Source: Shewanella donghaensis (GTDB lineage: Bacteria; Pseudomonadota; Gammaproteobacteria; Enterobacterales; Shewanellaceae). Taken from it: 64,000 bases of DNA. Position numbers and translations under genes: made by a program. Location: positions 3,534,001-3,598,000 of the forward strand of contig NZ_CP041783.1 of the NCBI RefSeq assembly GCF_007567505.1. Reading direction: 5' to 3'. The notes below the pieces were generated by a model. It saw nothing but the letters and a program-made list of their open reading frames with translations. It was not told where the DNA came from and made no database searches. The stretch's first letter is position 1. Each line of letters starts with the position of its first letter. Shown piece by piece: positions 54,405-63,064 of the stretch.

Positions 54405-55493
54405 ATGGAGTGTTGGGTGGTTGAGTTTATTAGGCAAACAATTTTGCCTTTATATGGAATTGCAGAATCAGAAGTAACAAATGCCAGTATTTCGCCTCTA
54501 GGCAATGGCCATATTAATCAAACCTATTTGGTTAGGTGGTCAACTGGGCAAATGGTACTGCAAAAAATTAATACTACGGTGTTTAAAGTACCTGACGTAT
54601 TAATCGATAATGCCACTAAAGTCAGCCAACACTTAAATAAAAAAGCAAAAACTGGCGAGTATCAGCTTGCGGTTATTTCACCTATCCCATTAAAAAATGG
54701 CAAATTTGCTGTCGATCTTGCTGATAACGGTTTTTGGCGTTCAATTAGCTATTTAGCCAATAGTGCCACTATCGAAGTGGTCAGCAATGAAGATGAAGCT
54801 AAAATGGCCGCCAGTGCATTTGGGCACTTTGCCTCAGCATTAAGCGATTTAGATGCCAACAGCTTACAAGATGTTATTCCTAATTTCTTAAACCTCCCAC
54901 AACGCATTGAGCAACTTAAACAAGCTGTAACTGACGATAAAAGTCAGCGTTTAGCGGCTTGTCAGCAGTGGGTTGATTTAGTGTTAACTCAGCAGAATTT
55001 GTTTGACGAGCTGTCATCAATTGAGCAAGAACTGCCTCTAAGAATTTGTCATAACGACACCAAAATCAATAATATGCTGTTTGATAAGCGTGATATGTCG
55101 AGCATGGCTGTGATTGACATTGATACCTGTATGAAAGGGTATTTGATGTATGACTTTGGCGATATGGTACGAGGTTTTTGTTCGCCAGAAGAAGAAGACT
55201 CGACCGCACTGGATAAGGTGATTGCGCGGCCAGCAATCATTAAGGCAGCTACTGAAGCTTATACGACTCAGTTATCTAATATTCTTACCGCGACTGAAAA
55301 ACGCAGTCTGTGGTTAGGCATTAAAGTGATGGCGCTAATGCTAGGTTCCCGCTTTTTAGCCGATCATTTAAATGGCGATGTGTATTTTGGTATCCATCGT
55401 GAAGGCCATAACCTCGATAGAGCAGCTAATCAGCTAACGGTGTATAAAAGCCTTGTTGAACAACAGCTGCATTTAAAAACCTTATTTGAATAA
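54405..55493 (+). CDS. Phosphotransferase (APH/N-acetylhexosamine 1-kinase-like)
   Basis: 362 residues. Catalytic loop ICHNDTKINNMLFD (Asp in HND) near residue 217 and the DxD magnesium site VIDIDTCMKGYLMYDFGDMVR near 240 belong to the APH/choline-kinase fold and are closest in pattern to N-acetylhexosamine 1-kinase (NahK). Probable substrate is therefore a sugar, not an aminoglycoside, but this is inference. ATG 54405 has no ribosome-binding site; GTG 54417 with GGAG six bases upstream is a likely alternative start. Confidence 0.82.
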   Translation: MECWVVEFIRQTILPLYGIAESEVTNASISPLGNGHINQTYLVRWSTGQMVLQKINTTVFKVPDVLIDNATKVSQHLNKKAKTGEYQLAVISPIPLKNGKFAVDLADNGFWRSISYLANSATIEVVSNEDEAKMAASAFGHFASALSDLDANSLQDVIPNFLNLPQRIEQLKQAVTDDKSQRLAACQQWVDLVLTQQNLFDELSSIEQELPLRICHNDTKINNMLFDKRDMSSMAVIDIDTCMKGYLMYDFGDMVRGFCSPEEEDSTALDKVIARPAIIKAATEAYTTQLSNILTATEKRSLWLGIKVMALMLGSRFLADHLNGDVYFGIHREGHNLDRAANQLTVYKSLVEQQLHLKTLFE

Positions 55494-55628
55494 CGCTATT
55501 CTTAAATTGAACAGTCTAAAACTGATCCGTCTTAAATTAATCAGCTGGATTTAATAACGCGTATGGCAGTCCTAATAACCGCCATTTTGTGCTTTGAAGT
55601 ATATGAAAAAAATAAAAGGATAGGGTAA

Positions 55629-56309
55629 ATGAAGTACCAGTGGATATTGTTTGATGCCGATGAAACCCTATTTGATTTCGATATCTTTGCTGGCCTTAAA
55701 CTGATGTTTTCTCGCTTTGAAGTTGACTTTAAAGCCACTGATTTTGAATTTTATCAATCAGTGAATAAACAACTTTGGGTTGATTATCAGCAAGGGTTAA
55801 TTGATGCGGCGCAGCTGCAACATACCCGTTTTTTACATTGGGCTGAAAAGCTTAATGTCACCACCCAAAGACTCAACAGTGACTTTTTAGCTGCAATGGC
55901 CGATATCTGCCAGCCATTACCCGGTGCTAAACAGTTAGTGTCTAGCCTTGCAGGTAAAGCAAATCTTGGCATTATCACCAATGGCCTGACAGAGCTGCAA
56001 AATGTCCGTCTTGAACGCACCGGCTTTAAGCAGTCATTTGATCATGTGGTGATTTCAGAAGAGTTTGGCAAAGCTAAACCCGATGTCAGTATTTTCGAGC
56101 ATACCTTTGCGCTTATGGGTAATCCCGATAAGCAAAATATTCTAATGGTGGGAGATAACTTACATTCGGATATTTTAGGTGGGGTAAACGCAGGTATTGA
56201 TACTTGCTGGCTTAATCATCACGGCAAAGCTGTGGTTGATGGGATTCAACCCACATTTGAAGTTAAGGATTTATATGAGCTGCATGACTATTTGAAGCAA
56301 GGGCTCTAA
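55629..56309 (+). CDS. yjjG: YjjG, HAD-family pyrimidine 5'-nucleotidase
   Basis: 226 residues of the HAD superfamily: motif I LFDADETLFDFD (nucleophile Asp9), motif II IITNGLTELQNVR, motif III/IV GKAKPDVSIFE and MVGDNLHSDILGGVNAG. The pattern NGLTELQNVRLE is typical of YjjG, which dephosphorylates UMP, dUMP and dTMP and damaged pyrimidine nucleotides. It is convergent with the chemoreceptor gene. Confidence 0.93.
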   Translation: MKYQWILFDADETLFDFDIFAGLKLMFSRFEVDFKATDFEFYQSVNKQLWVDYQQGLIDAAQLQHTRFLHWAEKLNVTTQRLNSDFLAAMADICQPLPGAKQLVSSLAGKANLGIITNGLTELQNVRLERTGFKQSFDHVVISEEFGKAKPDVSIFEHTFALMGNPDKQNILMVGDNLHSDILGGVNAGIDTCWLNHHGKAVVDGIQPTFEVKDLYELHDYLKQGL

Positions 56310-56364
56310 TGGTTAAAGTTGCCAGTTAGCTTTAAGTTTACAACAAACATGATGTGACTATAAA

Positions 56365-56395
56365 CTCAATAGGGATAGCAAATACTCCTATTGAG
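56365..56395. terminator. Weak bidirectional terminator between yjjG and the chemoreceptor gene
   Basis: CTCAATAGG 56365-56373 pairs exactly with CCTATTGAG 56387-56395 (13-nt loop). T-runs are short on both sides, so the efficiency is doubtful; it lies between two convergent genes. Confidence 0.55.
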
Positions 56396-56416
56396 CCTTT
56401 ACATCATTGCCTATTT

Positions 56417-57919
56417 TTACACTTTGTAAGTCGCTGCTTTTTCTTGATAATTTTCCGTAATTTGTTTCATTGCCGTAGCTCCTTGCGCTAGTTTTTCTAT
56501 TTGTTGAGACAAAATCGATGCAGCTTCAGCATTCGCAAGAATTTCAGCACCCACCTCTTCAAGTTTCACCCCTTGATCCTGAGTTTCAGAGGCAACGACT
56601 CGGCTTAAGGTCGCCACTTGCTCAATCTGAGATGAGCGCAGCTCTAATCCTTTCGCTATGTTACTGGTGTGTTCAACATTATCGCTGGTTCGTTGGCTAC
56701 CTAAATCCATCGATTCAACTGTTTTAATCATACTGGTATTTAAGCGTGTCAATACCGCAGCAATCTCATCTGTAGATTGACTAGTGCGTTGAGCAAGGGT
56801 GCGTACTTCATCAGCCACTACCGCAAAGCCTCTTCCAGATTCACCCGCTCTAGCTGCTTCAATGGCAGCGTTAAGTGCTAACAAGTTTGTTTGCTCCGAA
56901 ATGCTTCTAATAGCTTGTAAAAGCGTGGTAATAGCCCCTACATCTTCAGTTAGTAATGATAAAGACTCGCTGACTTCTGAAGTATTGGTTTGCAGTGACT
57001 GCATATCTTGCATGATGTTTAGCGCCTGCTTGCGATCTTCAATACTGGAACTTGAGGCGTCACTTGCTTGATTGGCTGATTGCTGACTATTTTCTGTCAC
57101 CTGTTGAAAATAGCTAATCACCATTTGTGTTGTATCTGCAATGTTATGGGCGTTTTCATTTTGCTTTTGAACCGCCGACTGACTGTCGTTGCTTAAACTC
57201 ATTAAATTGTCCGACGTGTTACCCATTTCGACGGCAATATCACGATAATCTGTAAATAATTGGCTGAGTTCTTCAAGCATGACATTGAACGCTATTTCTG
57301 CTTGAGTATTAGCGTTATCAAGTCGAATGGATAAATCTTTCTCTTGAGATATTTGCTCAATGGAACTTGCAATACGTTGGTTTGCAACCGAATCTTCCCG
57401 CATCATTAATGCCACTCTGATTAAAATAATCGTTTCGGCTAAAGCGAATAATGCATGCACCAACATAATGCTCCAATTACAGTCTCCCGCAAAAATCATG
57501 ATAGGTGTACCAAAAAGGCTACCGCCTTGTAACTGAATAAAAGTAAACAGCACATGATGCACAGCTACGGTCACTAAACTGGCCAGCAGTGGTTGCCAGC
57601 GTTGGTAAATAAGCAGTATTGCCATGGTGGCAAAAATGTGGAAATGCATTTCAATCATGCCCATTTGGCTTTGAATAAGCAGGGCGGAAACGGTCATCAA
57701 TATAACTGCTGCAACGATTCCAAATAGCGCTGTCCCTTTTAATAAGCTATAGCTGACTTGCACAATCAATAAAATTGCAACAGCGGCAGATATACTGAAA
57801 CTCTGCATTTCAGCACCTAAAAAGCCACTGATAAACAATAAGGGGGCTTGCAACATCAAAATACGGTAGACGTATGAATCATTTTTTAATAGTTGTGTGA
57901 CTTGGTGATTATTATTCAT
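56417..57919 (-). CDS. Methyl-accepting chemotaxis protein with multi-helix membrane sensor
   Basis: 500 residues. Unlike classical receptors it has no large periplasmic loop; the first 185 residues contain about six hydrophobic helices with short loops. The signalling domain carries the hallmark hairpin tip [29 protein letters not shown] (about 350-378) and Gln/Glu/Ala-rich methylation helices. The histidines in EMHFHIF (about residue 90) and VAVHHVLF (about 120) lie in the membrane part and might bind a metal or haem, which is speculative. It is 9 bp from the SCO1-like gene in the same direction. Confidence 0.88.
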   Translation of the reverse strand: MNNNHQVTQLLKNDSYVYRILMLQAPLLFISGFLGAEMQSFSISAAVAILLIVQVSYSLLKGTALFGIVAAVILMTVSALLIQSQMGMIEMHFHIFATMAILLIYQRWQPLLASLVTVAVHHVLFTFIQLQGGSLFGTPIMIFAGDCNWSIMLVHALFALAETIILIRVALMMREDSVANQRIASSIEQISQEKDLSIRLDNANTQAEIAFNVMLEELSQLFTDYRDIAVEMGNTSDNLMSLSNDSQSAVQKQNENAHNIADTTQMVISYFQQVTENSQQSANQASDASSSSIEDRKQALNIMQDMQSLQTNTSEVSESLSLLTEDVGAITTLLQAIRSISEQTNLLALNAAIEAARAGESGRGFAVVADEVRTLAQRTSQSTDEIAAVLTRLNTSMIKTVESMDLGSQRTSDNVEHTSNIAKGLELRSSQIEQVATLSRVVASETQDQGVKLEEVGAEILANAEAASILSQQIEKLAQGATAMKQITENYQEKAATYKV

Positions 57920-57928
57920 AAACTAGCC

Positions 57929-58549
57929 CTAATTAACAGAATAAAAATAATGCTTTAGCTCAGCTAACATATCGTTAGTAGATAATTGCTTAGCAGTATA
58001 AATTCGCTCAACTTTTCCAGTTGATGAGATTAAAAATAAATTGCCTACATGATTAATTGTTTGTAATTGGCGATTGATATTTTCTGACAATTGTTGGTTC
58101 AAACGCATTAATTGTTTCTCGGACAATTCAGCACTGATAAATCTAGTTGAACGTTGATCAATGATTTGGTTTCTTACTTCTGTCGTATCATTTTGCGGAT
58201 CAATGGTAATAAACATAAAATTAATAGACTGATTTGAGAGCATGGGATCAACGTCTATTAACTGCTCAAGTTGCCTCATTTGCTGAATACGGATAGGGCA
58301 AATTTCTGAACAGGATAAAAAGCCCATAAATAAATATGTTACCTCAATATCATCGAGTGGAAACTGATGGGGAAAAAGCGTGTAGTCCAGCCATTCAAAC
58401 TTAACTAAGTTGTTGCTTTCAACCCGCAGACCATAACCTTCAGGATCATCAAACAGCCATTTACTCGTGATGCTCAATAAAGGAATCAAACTAAAACAAA
58501 ATAGAATTATCCCTAAAGCTATGAGTTTTTTAATCGGTCTTTTCTCCAT
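57929..58549 (-). CDS. SCO1/SenC-like copper-binding thioredoxin-fold protein
   Basis: 206 residues with an N-terminal signal anchor (about 9-29). The motif FLSCSEICPIRIQQM has the CxxxC copper/redox pair, and a later His (INHVGNLFLISS) fits the third ligand of SCO proteins. SCO proteins load copper on cytochrome c oxidase or act as periplasmic thiol reductants. It is not next to oxidase genes here; it is upstream of the chemoreceptor gene with a 9-bp gap, so the two are probably co-transcribed. Confidence 0.88.
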   Translation of the reverse strand: MEKRPIKKLIALGIILFCFSLIPLLSITSKWLFDDPEGYGLRVESNNLVKFEWLDYTLFPHQFPLDDIEVTYLFMGFLSCSEICPIRIQQMRQLEQLIDVDPMLSNQSINFMFITIDPQNDTTEVRNQIIDQRSTRFISAELSEKQLMRLNQQLSENINRQLQTINHVGNLFLISSTGKVERIYTAKQLSTNDMLAELKHYFYSVN

Positions 58550-58698
58550 CCATAATTGACTGAATTAAACAAAAGTTTAGCAGCTTATATATAACTGTAT
58601 CGGCTAAAGTCCATGAAAATGAATAATTAATACACTAAAAATGATTAGTACTTTAGTGTGAAGGGCTAATGAGTGAGTTTGGCAAGGAAAAAGACTGA

Positions 58699-58718
58699 GC
58701 CTCATTCAAGAATGAGGC
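58699..58718 (-). terminator. Hairpin downstream of the MscS-type channel gene
   Basis: GCCTCATTC 58699-58707 pairs exactly with GAATGAGGC 58710-58718. On the minus strand it is followed by TCAGTCTTTTT, so it can act as a terminator for the channel gene, about 65 bp after its stop codon. Confidence 0.6.
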
Positions 58719-58782
58719 GAGTTAATGGTGAGTATTTAATAAGAGTTTTAAGTTATATCTTGATTATTTTATGTCTTTTAGG

Positions 58783-59655
58783 CTAATGGCTAATGGTATC
58801 GATATTTTTATGTTTGCCCTTTTTGCTAAACGCTTCTTCATAAGCAATCATAAAGTCTTCTCTAATGTGTTGCTCTAAATGGGTTGCCCGTTCAGTGGGG
58901 CAAAAAATCATTATATGCACCATTTGCTCACCCGCAGGGCCACTATGGATATGAATGTGTGGCTCAGGCCCAGGTAAGTCCACGCCAGCATGCCTCTCGA
59001 TAATATTGTTATAGCGCGTCGCCACTTCTAAAAAGTCTTCACAGTGGGCTTCAATCTTTTCAACTAAATCGGGGAATAGCGGATACAGGTTTACAAACTC
59101 GACTACTGTAATATTAAAGCTATGGTAAACATAACGCTTCATGAAGTTGAGGTTTTTCACCGCATAACTAAAGAACATACTATTAGGGAAGGTGACCGTT
59201 TTACCGGTGTAATGGTACTGGCCATGGTGCAAGTCAATTTCTTGAATCACCGTCGCCATTAAATTATGTTCAATCACCTCGCCGCACAGCTTACCTACTT
59301 CAATCCAATCGCCAATCACAAATGAGCGCGAACTAGCGCGCTGAATTGAGCCGGTAAAACACAAGATGATTTCTTTTGATGCCACCACAAACGCAATAGC
59401 AATAGCAGTTACCGACAGGGCAAATTTATTGATTTCTGTCTGCCACAGTAAAAACAAAATCATTACGATTAAGATGAAAGTGCCATTTTTAGTGCGCGAC
59501 ATCCATTTACGTTGCCCTTCGCTCACAAAAGCGATATCACCACGAATTTTAGATACCACAAAGCGTTTAAGCATCGACAGTAATAGGATGATTAATACAG
59601 TAACAAACAACTTATAGGTTGCTAAAAAATCAATGACGATAGTCAGTTGTTCCAC
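58783..59655 (-). CDS. MscS-family mechanosensitive channel
   Basis: 290 residues. Transmembrane helices at about 10-30, 52-68 and 75-98 (NKFALSVTAIAIAFVVASKEIILCFTGSI) precede the MscS beta domain (SFVIGDWIEVGKLCGEVIEHNLMATVIQ) and a cytoplasmic C-terminal part. The pore-lining helix differs from E. coli MscS, so gating properties cannot be predicted. A region PGPEPHIHIHSGPAGEQMVHIMIFC is unusual for MscS and could bind metal (speculative). Single gene, terminator downstream. Confidence 0.85.
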   Translation of the reverse strand: MEQLTIVIDFLATYKLFVTVLIILLLSMLKRFVVSKIRGDIAFVSEGQRKWMSRTKNGTFILIVMILFLLWQTEINKFALSVTAIAIAFVVASKEIILCFTGSIQRASSRSFVIGDWIEVGKLCGEVIEHNLMATVIQEIDLHHGQYHYTGKTVTFPNSMFFSYAVKNLNFMKRYVYHSFNITVVEFVNLYPLFPDLVEKIEAHCEDFLEVATRYNNIIERHAGVDLPGPEPHIHIHSGPAGEQMVHIMIFCPTERATHLEQHIREDFMIAYEEAFSKKGKHKNIDTISH

Positions 59656-59935
59656 AAAACCTTCTTAAAAAACGATTAATGAGTGCATATTTAGATTGAG
59701 CGCACACTTTATCATAGCTATAGATTAAGTCAGCTTTGACCAGTGGTTTTTATCTTCGATATTTTTGTATTAGCATTTTTTATTAACAACAAAATGCACT
59801 TAAAGAAGCTAGAGTTTTTTGAAGTACCAGCTAATGAAGTATCACTTAATGACATTTAACCGAAGGGGTATTACCTATGGGATTGTCACTACGAGATGCA
59901 AGGTACAAGGCAATTAAAAACTCTGTAGATTAAGC
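59656..59935. other. Spacer upstream of the hipBA operator repeats
   Basis: About 280 bp between the MscS-type gene and the repeat array, AT-rich. An 18-codon open frame from ATG 59878 (MGLSLRDARYKAIKNSVD) has a possible AAGGGG site but no other support. Otherwise I see nothing here. Confidence 0.5.
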
Positions 59936-60019
59936 TTTACCTGTTGTAGCGTGTTAAAATAGATTTAACGCCTATAGCGTGTAAAACTTGATTTACCTGC
60001 TTTAGCGTGTAAAGTAACT
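59936..60019. promoter_or_regulatory. Three 28-bp direct repeats, probable HipB operators
   Basis: Three units of exactly 28 bp (59936-59963, 59964-59991, 59992-60019) share TTTA at the left end and TAGCGTGT near the middle, followed by TAAA or AAA. Each unit is also an imperfect palindrome (TTTA...GCGTGTAAA). They end 28 bp before the hipB start codon. Autoregulation by HipB binding to palindromic operator boxes upstream of hipBA is established for E. coli (TATCC-type boxes); the sequence here is different. That this is the operator is inference from position and symmetry. Confidence 0.75.
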
Positions 60020-60047
60020 TGTATGCAGGTTTTATAGGTATAAAAAT

Positions 60048-60329
60048 ATGAAGGTAACAAACTCAAAGCAACTTAGCGCATTTCTCAAAGATACACGGCT
60101 GAATATGAAATTGCCTCAAACTAAAGTGGCCAGTAGCGTGGGTATCCGCCAAGATACCGTTTCAAGCTTTGAGCAAAACCCTGATTCAACCAAAGTAGAA
60201 ACCTTATTTAAAATCTTATCTGCATTAAACCTCGAACTCGACATCAAGGTGAGAGGTTCAGATCCGGAAAGTCAGCGAATGGGTGATGACGTCAAGGCTG
60301 CTGAAGTACAGTGGAAAGAGGAATGGTAA
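60048..60329 (+). CDS. hipB: HipB antitoxin, HTH repressor
   Basis: 93 residues with an N-terminal helix-turn-helix of the HTH_3/Cro-C1 type (KVASSVGIRQDTVSSFEQNPDSTKVETLFKILSALNLEL). HipB binds and neutralises HipA and represses the operon. ATG 60048 follows ATAGG. The stop TAA at 60327-60329 overlaps the start of hipA by one base, indicating coupled translation. The C-terminal tail is Trp-rich (VQWKEEW), as in HipB. Confidence 0.92.
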   Translation: MKVTNSKQLSAFLKDTRLNMKLPQTKVASSVGIRQDTVSSFEQNPDSTKVETLFKILSALNLELDIKVRGSDPESQRMGDDVKAAEVQWKEEW

Positions 60330-61666
60330 TGGCCACGCTTGATGTTTATATGAATGGGTATTTGATTGGAGAGTTCACTAAATCTTCTAGCGGTTCGCAT
60401 GTCTTTAAGTATGCTGCGCAATGGTTAAATACAGCGGATAGTCGCCCTATTTCATTGTCTATGCCGTTACGAGTGCAAAGCTATAAAGGCGATGAAGTAT
60501 ACAACTTTTTCGACAACCTTCTGCCAGATAATATTGAGGTCAGAAACAGAATTGTTGCTCGGCACAATGCACAATCTACCCAAGCATTCGATTTATTAGC
60601 CAAAGTGGGGCAAGACAGTGTCGGCGCGTTACAATTTGTGCCCCATGGTCAACTCCCCTTGGATGTTAAGAACATTGAATCTAAACCGTTATCCAGCAGT
60701 GCATTGGAAAAAGTCTTACGAGGCTATCTTTCAAATATTCCGCTAGGCATGCTAACAGGTGAAGATGACTTTCGAATATCCATTGCAGGCGCGCAAGAAA
60801 AAACCGCGCTGTTGAACTTAGATAATGCACAAATAAATGCTTGGCGCCTACCGATTAAAGCCACACCAACAACACACATTATTAAATTACCTATTGGCAA
60901 AATACAAAGCCATTCACACACCATTGATATGACAAACAGTGTTGAAAATGAATACCTGAGCATGATGATAGTCAGGGAGTTTGGTTTAGCTGTGCCGCAA
61001 TGCTCAATACTAAAAGTGGGCGATATGAAAGCGCTAGTAGTAGCACGTTTTGACCGCAAACTATCATCAGACAAACAATGGATTATGCGCTTACCCCAAG
61101 AGGATTTTTGTCAAACATTGAATGTCCCATCGGCTAAAAAATACGAAAGCCATGGTGGACCGGGTATTGAACAAATAATGAATTACTTATTGGGCTCAAC
61201 CAATGCCACACAAGATAGATACGATTTTATGAAATCCCAAGTGCTGTTTTGGTTGTTAGCAGCAACAGACGGGCACGCTAAAAACTTTTCCTTGTTCATT
61301 GATGCTGGCGGCGGTTACAGGCTAACCCCTTTTTACGATATTTTATCCATATATCCAGCAATAGGTGGGCAAGGATTAAATATTCGCGATGCCAAATTAG
61401 CTATGGGGCTTAAAGCGACTAAAGGTAAAAAGTATGCGGCAGATAAGATATTCCCCAGGCACTTTATCCAGACAGCTAAGGCAGTAGGATTTGATCCCAA
61501 AATCATGACTGACATTTTGCAAGAGGTCGCAGATTCAGTGGAGGGGGTGATTCATCGAGTCACAGCCAAGTTACCAGATGATTTTCCTGAGCATATTAAA
61601 GAGTCGATTCTGAATGGATTAAGTGAAAGAGCTAAAAGGCTGTCAATGGAGGAGAGTCTTCAGTAG
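60329..61666 (+). CDS. hipA: HipA toxin, serine/threonine kinase
   Basis: 445 residues from ATG 60329 (AGAGGA upstream; starts further left lie within hipB). Close to E. coli HipA over the whole length: the auto-phosphorylated Ser is Ser151 in FRISIAGAQEKTALL, catalytic Asp314 and Asn319 in TDGHAKNFS, and the metal-binding Asp337 in FYDILS. HipA of E. coli phosphorylates glutamyl-tRNA synthetase and causes growth arrest and persistence; the target here is inferred. All catalytic residues are present, so the toxin is probably active. Confidence 0.93.
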   Translation: MATLDVYMNGYLIGEFTKSSSGSHVFKYAAQWLNTADSRPISLSMPLRVQSYKGDEVYNFFDNLLPDNIEVRNRIVARHNAQSTQAFDLLAKVGQDSVGALQFVPHGQLPLDVKNIESKPLSSSALEKVLRGYLSNIPLGMLTGEDDFRISIAGAQEKTALLNLDNAQINAWRLPIKATPTTHIIKLPIGKIQSHSHTIDMTNSVENEYLSMMIVREFGLAVPQCSILKVGDMKALVVARFDRKLSSDKQWIMRLPQEDFCQTLNVPSAKKYESHGGPGIEQIMNYLLGSTNATQDRYDFMKSQVLFWLLAATDGHAKNFSLFIDAGGGYRLTPFYDILSIYPAIGGQGLNIRDAKLAMGLKATKGKKYAADKIFPRHFIQTAKAVGFDPKIMTDILQEVADSVEGVIHRVTAKLPDDFPEHIKESILNGLSERAKRLSMEESLQ

Positions 61667-61806
61667 GATCAATTGCCGACGGATAGAAAGCTAAATATAG
61701 TCGGTTTATCAGTAATCAGGCGAACTCACTTTGCTCAATTATCAGCAGTTGATAATATGCGATGTTTAGAGTAACCACATCAATAATTTTTTAATAGTAG
61801 TGAATA

Positions 61807-63060
61807 ATGAATAGTAAACCAAACGTACTTCAGCAAGCGGAAAATCTGATAAAACCAATAGCCATGCCGCATGTGCCTGATGGTACAGAAGTTGAGGCCG
61901 TTGTTGACCAGTGGGTGCACGCTATCGCTACGGATAGTCAGTTTTTTTGTAATCAAGATTTAAAGTCCGCAGATGACCTCAAAGCTGAAGTCATCAATCT
62001 ACTAAAAGCGCATGAATTATTTATTGACCGAGAAAGCTTTTATGAGGCAGTTTTTGGACACTTAGCATTGAAACCTTCCAAGGATAGCGGCTTTAAGTTT
62101 ATCGATTTATTCGCTGGGATTGGTGGCGTACGTTTGGGCTTTCAAAATAATGGTGGAGCATGTGTATTCTCATCAGAGTTTGATAAACATGCTCAAGCTA
62201 CCTATAGCAATAATCATGGTGAGTTTCCATTTGGCGATATTACCTCAATAAACCCAACACATATTCCTGAACACGATTTGTTGTTAGCAGGATTCCCTTG
62301 TCAACCATTCTCGCATGCAGGGCTAAAGTTAGGTATCGAAGATACTCGAGGTACGTTGTTTCATAATATTGCACGTATTATTGAAGAGAAGCAGCCAAAA
62401 TTTGCAATGTTAGAAAATGTAAAAGGTCTAGTCAGTCACGATAAAGGGCATACCTTAAAGGTTATTCTTAAAACACTCACTGATATTGGGTACAGCTGTA
62501 ATATTTCTAAAGAGTTAATTGAAAATGGAACAGCTAAACAGATTCAAACAGAAGCCAAAAAAATGGTTATGAAATCTGTTGATTTTGGTGTGCCACAAAA
62601 TAGGCAGCGTATTTATATCGTGTTATGGAAAGATGGACTAATTGAGAAATTTGAATACCCTAAAGCGTTAAATGTAACGACGAGAGTTGCGGATATTCTA
62701 GAAGAAGAACCTTGTGAAAAATTGACCATATCTGATCGATTATGGGCAGGACATCAACGCAGAAAGACCGAAAACAAAGCTAAAGGTAAAGGCTTTGGCT
62801 ATGGTCTTGTAACACCAGAGAGTGAATACACTAATACAATTTCCGCACGTTACTATAAAGATGGTAGTGAAATCTTGTTAGCTCAAGAAGGGAAGAACCC
62901 TAGAAAAATTAGTCCAAGAGAAGCCGCTAGGCTGCAAGGTTTTCCTGAAGAGTTTGTATTTAGCGCATCAAAAACTCAAGCTTATAAGCAGTTTGGAAAT
63001 AGTGTCTCTGTACCTGTGATTCATGCTTTAGCATGTCAAGTTAAGAAATTAATGGAGTAA
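61807..63060 (+). CDS. C5-cytosine DNA methyltransferase (Dcm-like)
   Basis: 417 residues. An N-terminal extension of about 95 residues precedes motif I FIDLFAGIGGVRLGF (98-112), the catalytic motif IV GFPCQPFS with Cys165, motif VI LENVKG, motif VIII QNRQRIY and motif X FGNSVSVPVI. The target-recognition region (about 280-350) is short, so specificity cannot be predicted. It makes 5-methylcytosine and probably protects the genome from the nuclease encoded by the downstream genes. The next frame starts 5 bp after the stop. Confidence 0.93.
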   Translation: MNSKPNVLQQAENLIKPIAMPHVPDGTEVEAVVDQWVHAIATDSQFFCNQDLKSADDLKAEVINLLKAHELFIDRESFYEAVFGHLALKPSKDSGFKFIDLFAGIGGVRLGFQNNGGACVFSSEFDKHAQATYSNNHGEFPFGDITSINPTHIPEHDLLLAGFPCQPFSHAGLKLGIEDTRGTLFHNIARIIEEKQPKFAMLENVKGLVSHDKGHTLKVILKTLTDIGYSCNISKELIENGTAKQIQTEAKKMVMKSVDFGVPQNRQRIYIVLWKDGLIEKFEYPKALNVTTRVADILEEEPCEKLTISDRLWAGHQRRKTENKAKGKGFGYGLVTPESEYTNTISARYYKDGSEILLAQEGKNPRKISPREAARLQGFPEEFVFSASKTQAYKQFGNSVSVPVIHALACQVKKLME

Positions 63061-63064
63061 TTAA

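Noticed and set aside
59878..59934. 18-codon ORF (MGLSLRDARYKAIKNSVD)
   Set aside because: Very short, no conservation evidence available, and it ends next to the operator repeats; it may be chance.
59936..60019. A short CRISPR array
   Set aside because: The 28-bp period has no separate spacers; conserved and variable bases are mixed within each unit and the array directly abuts hipB, so an operator array is more likely.
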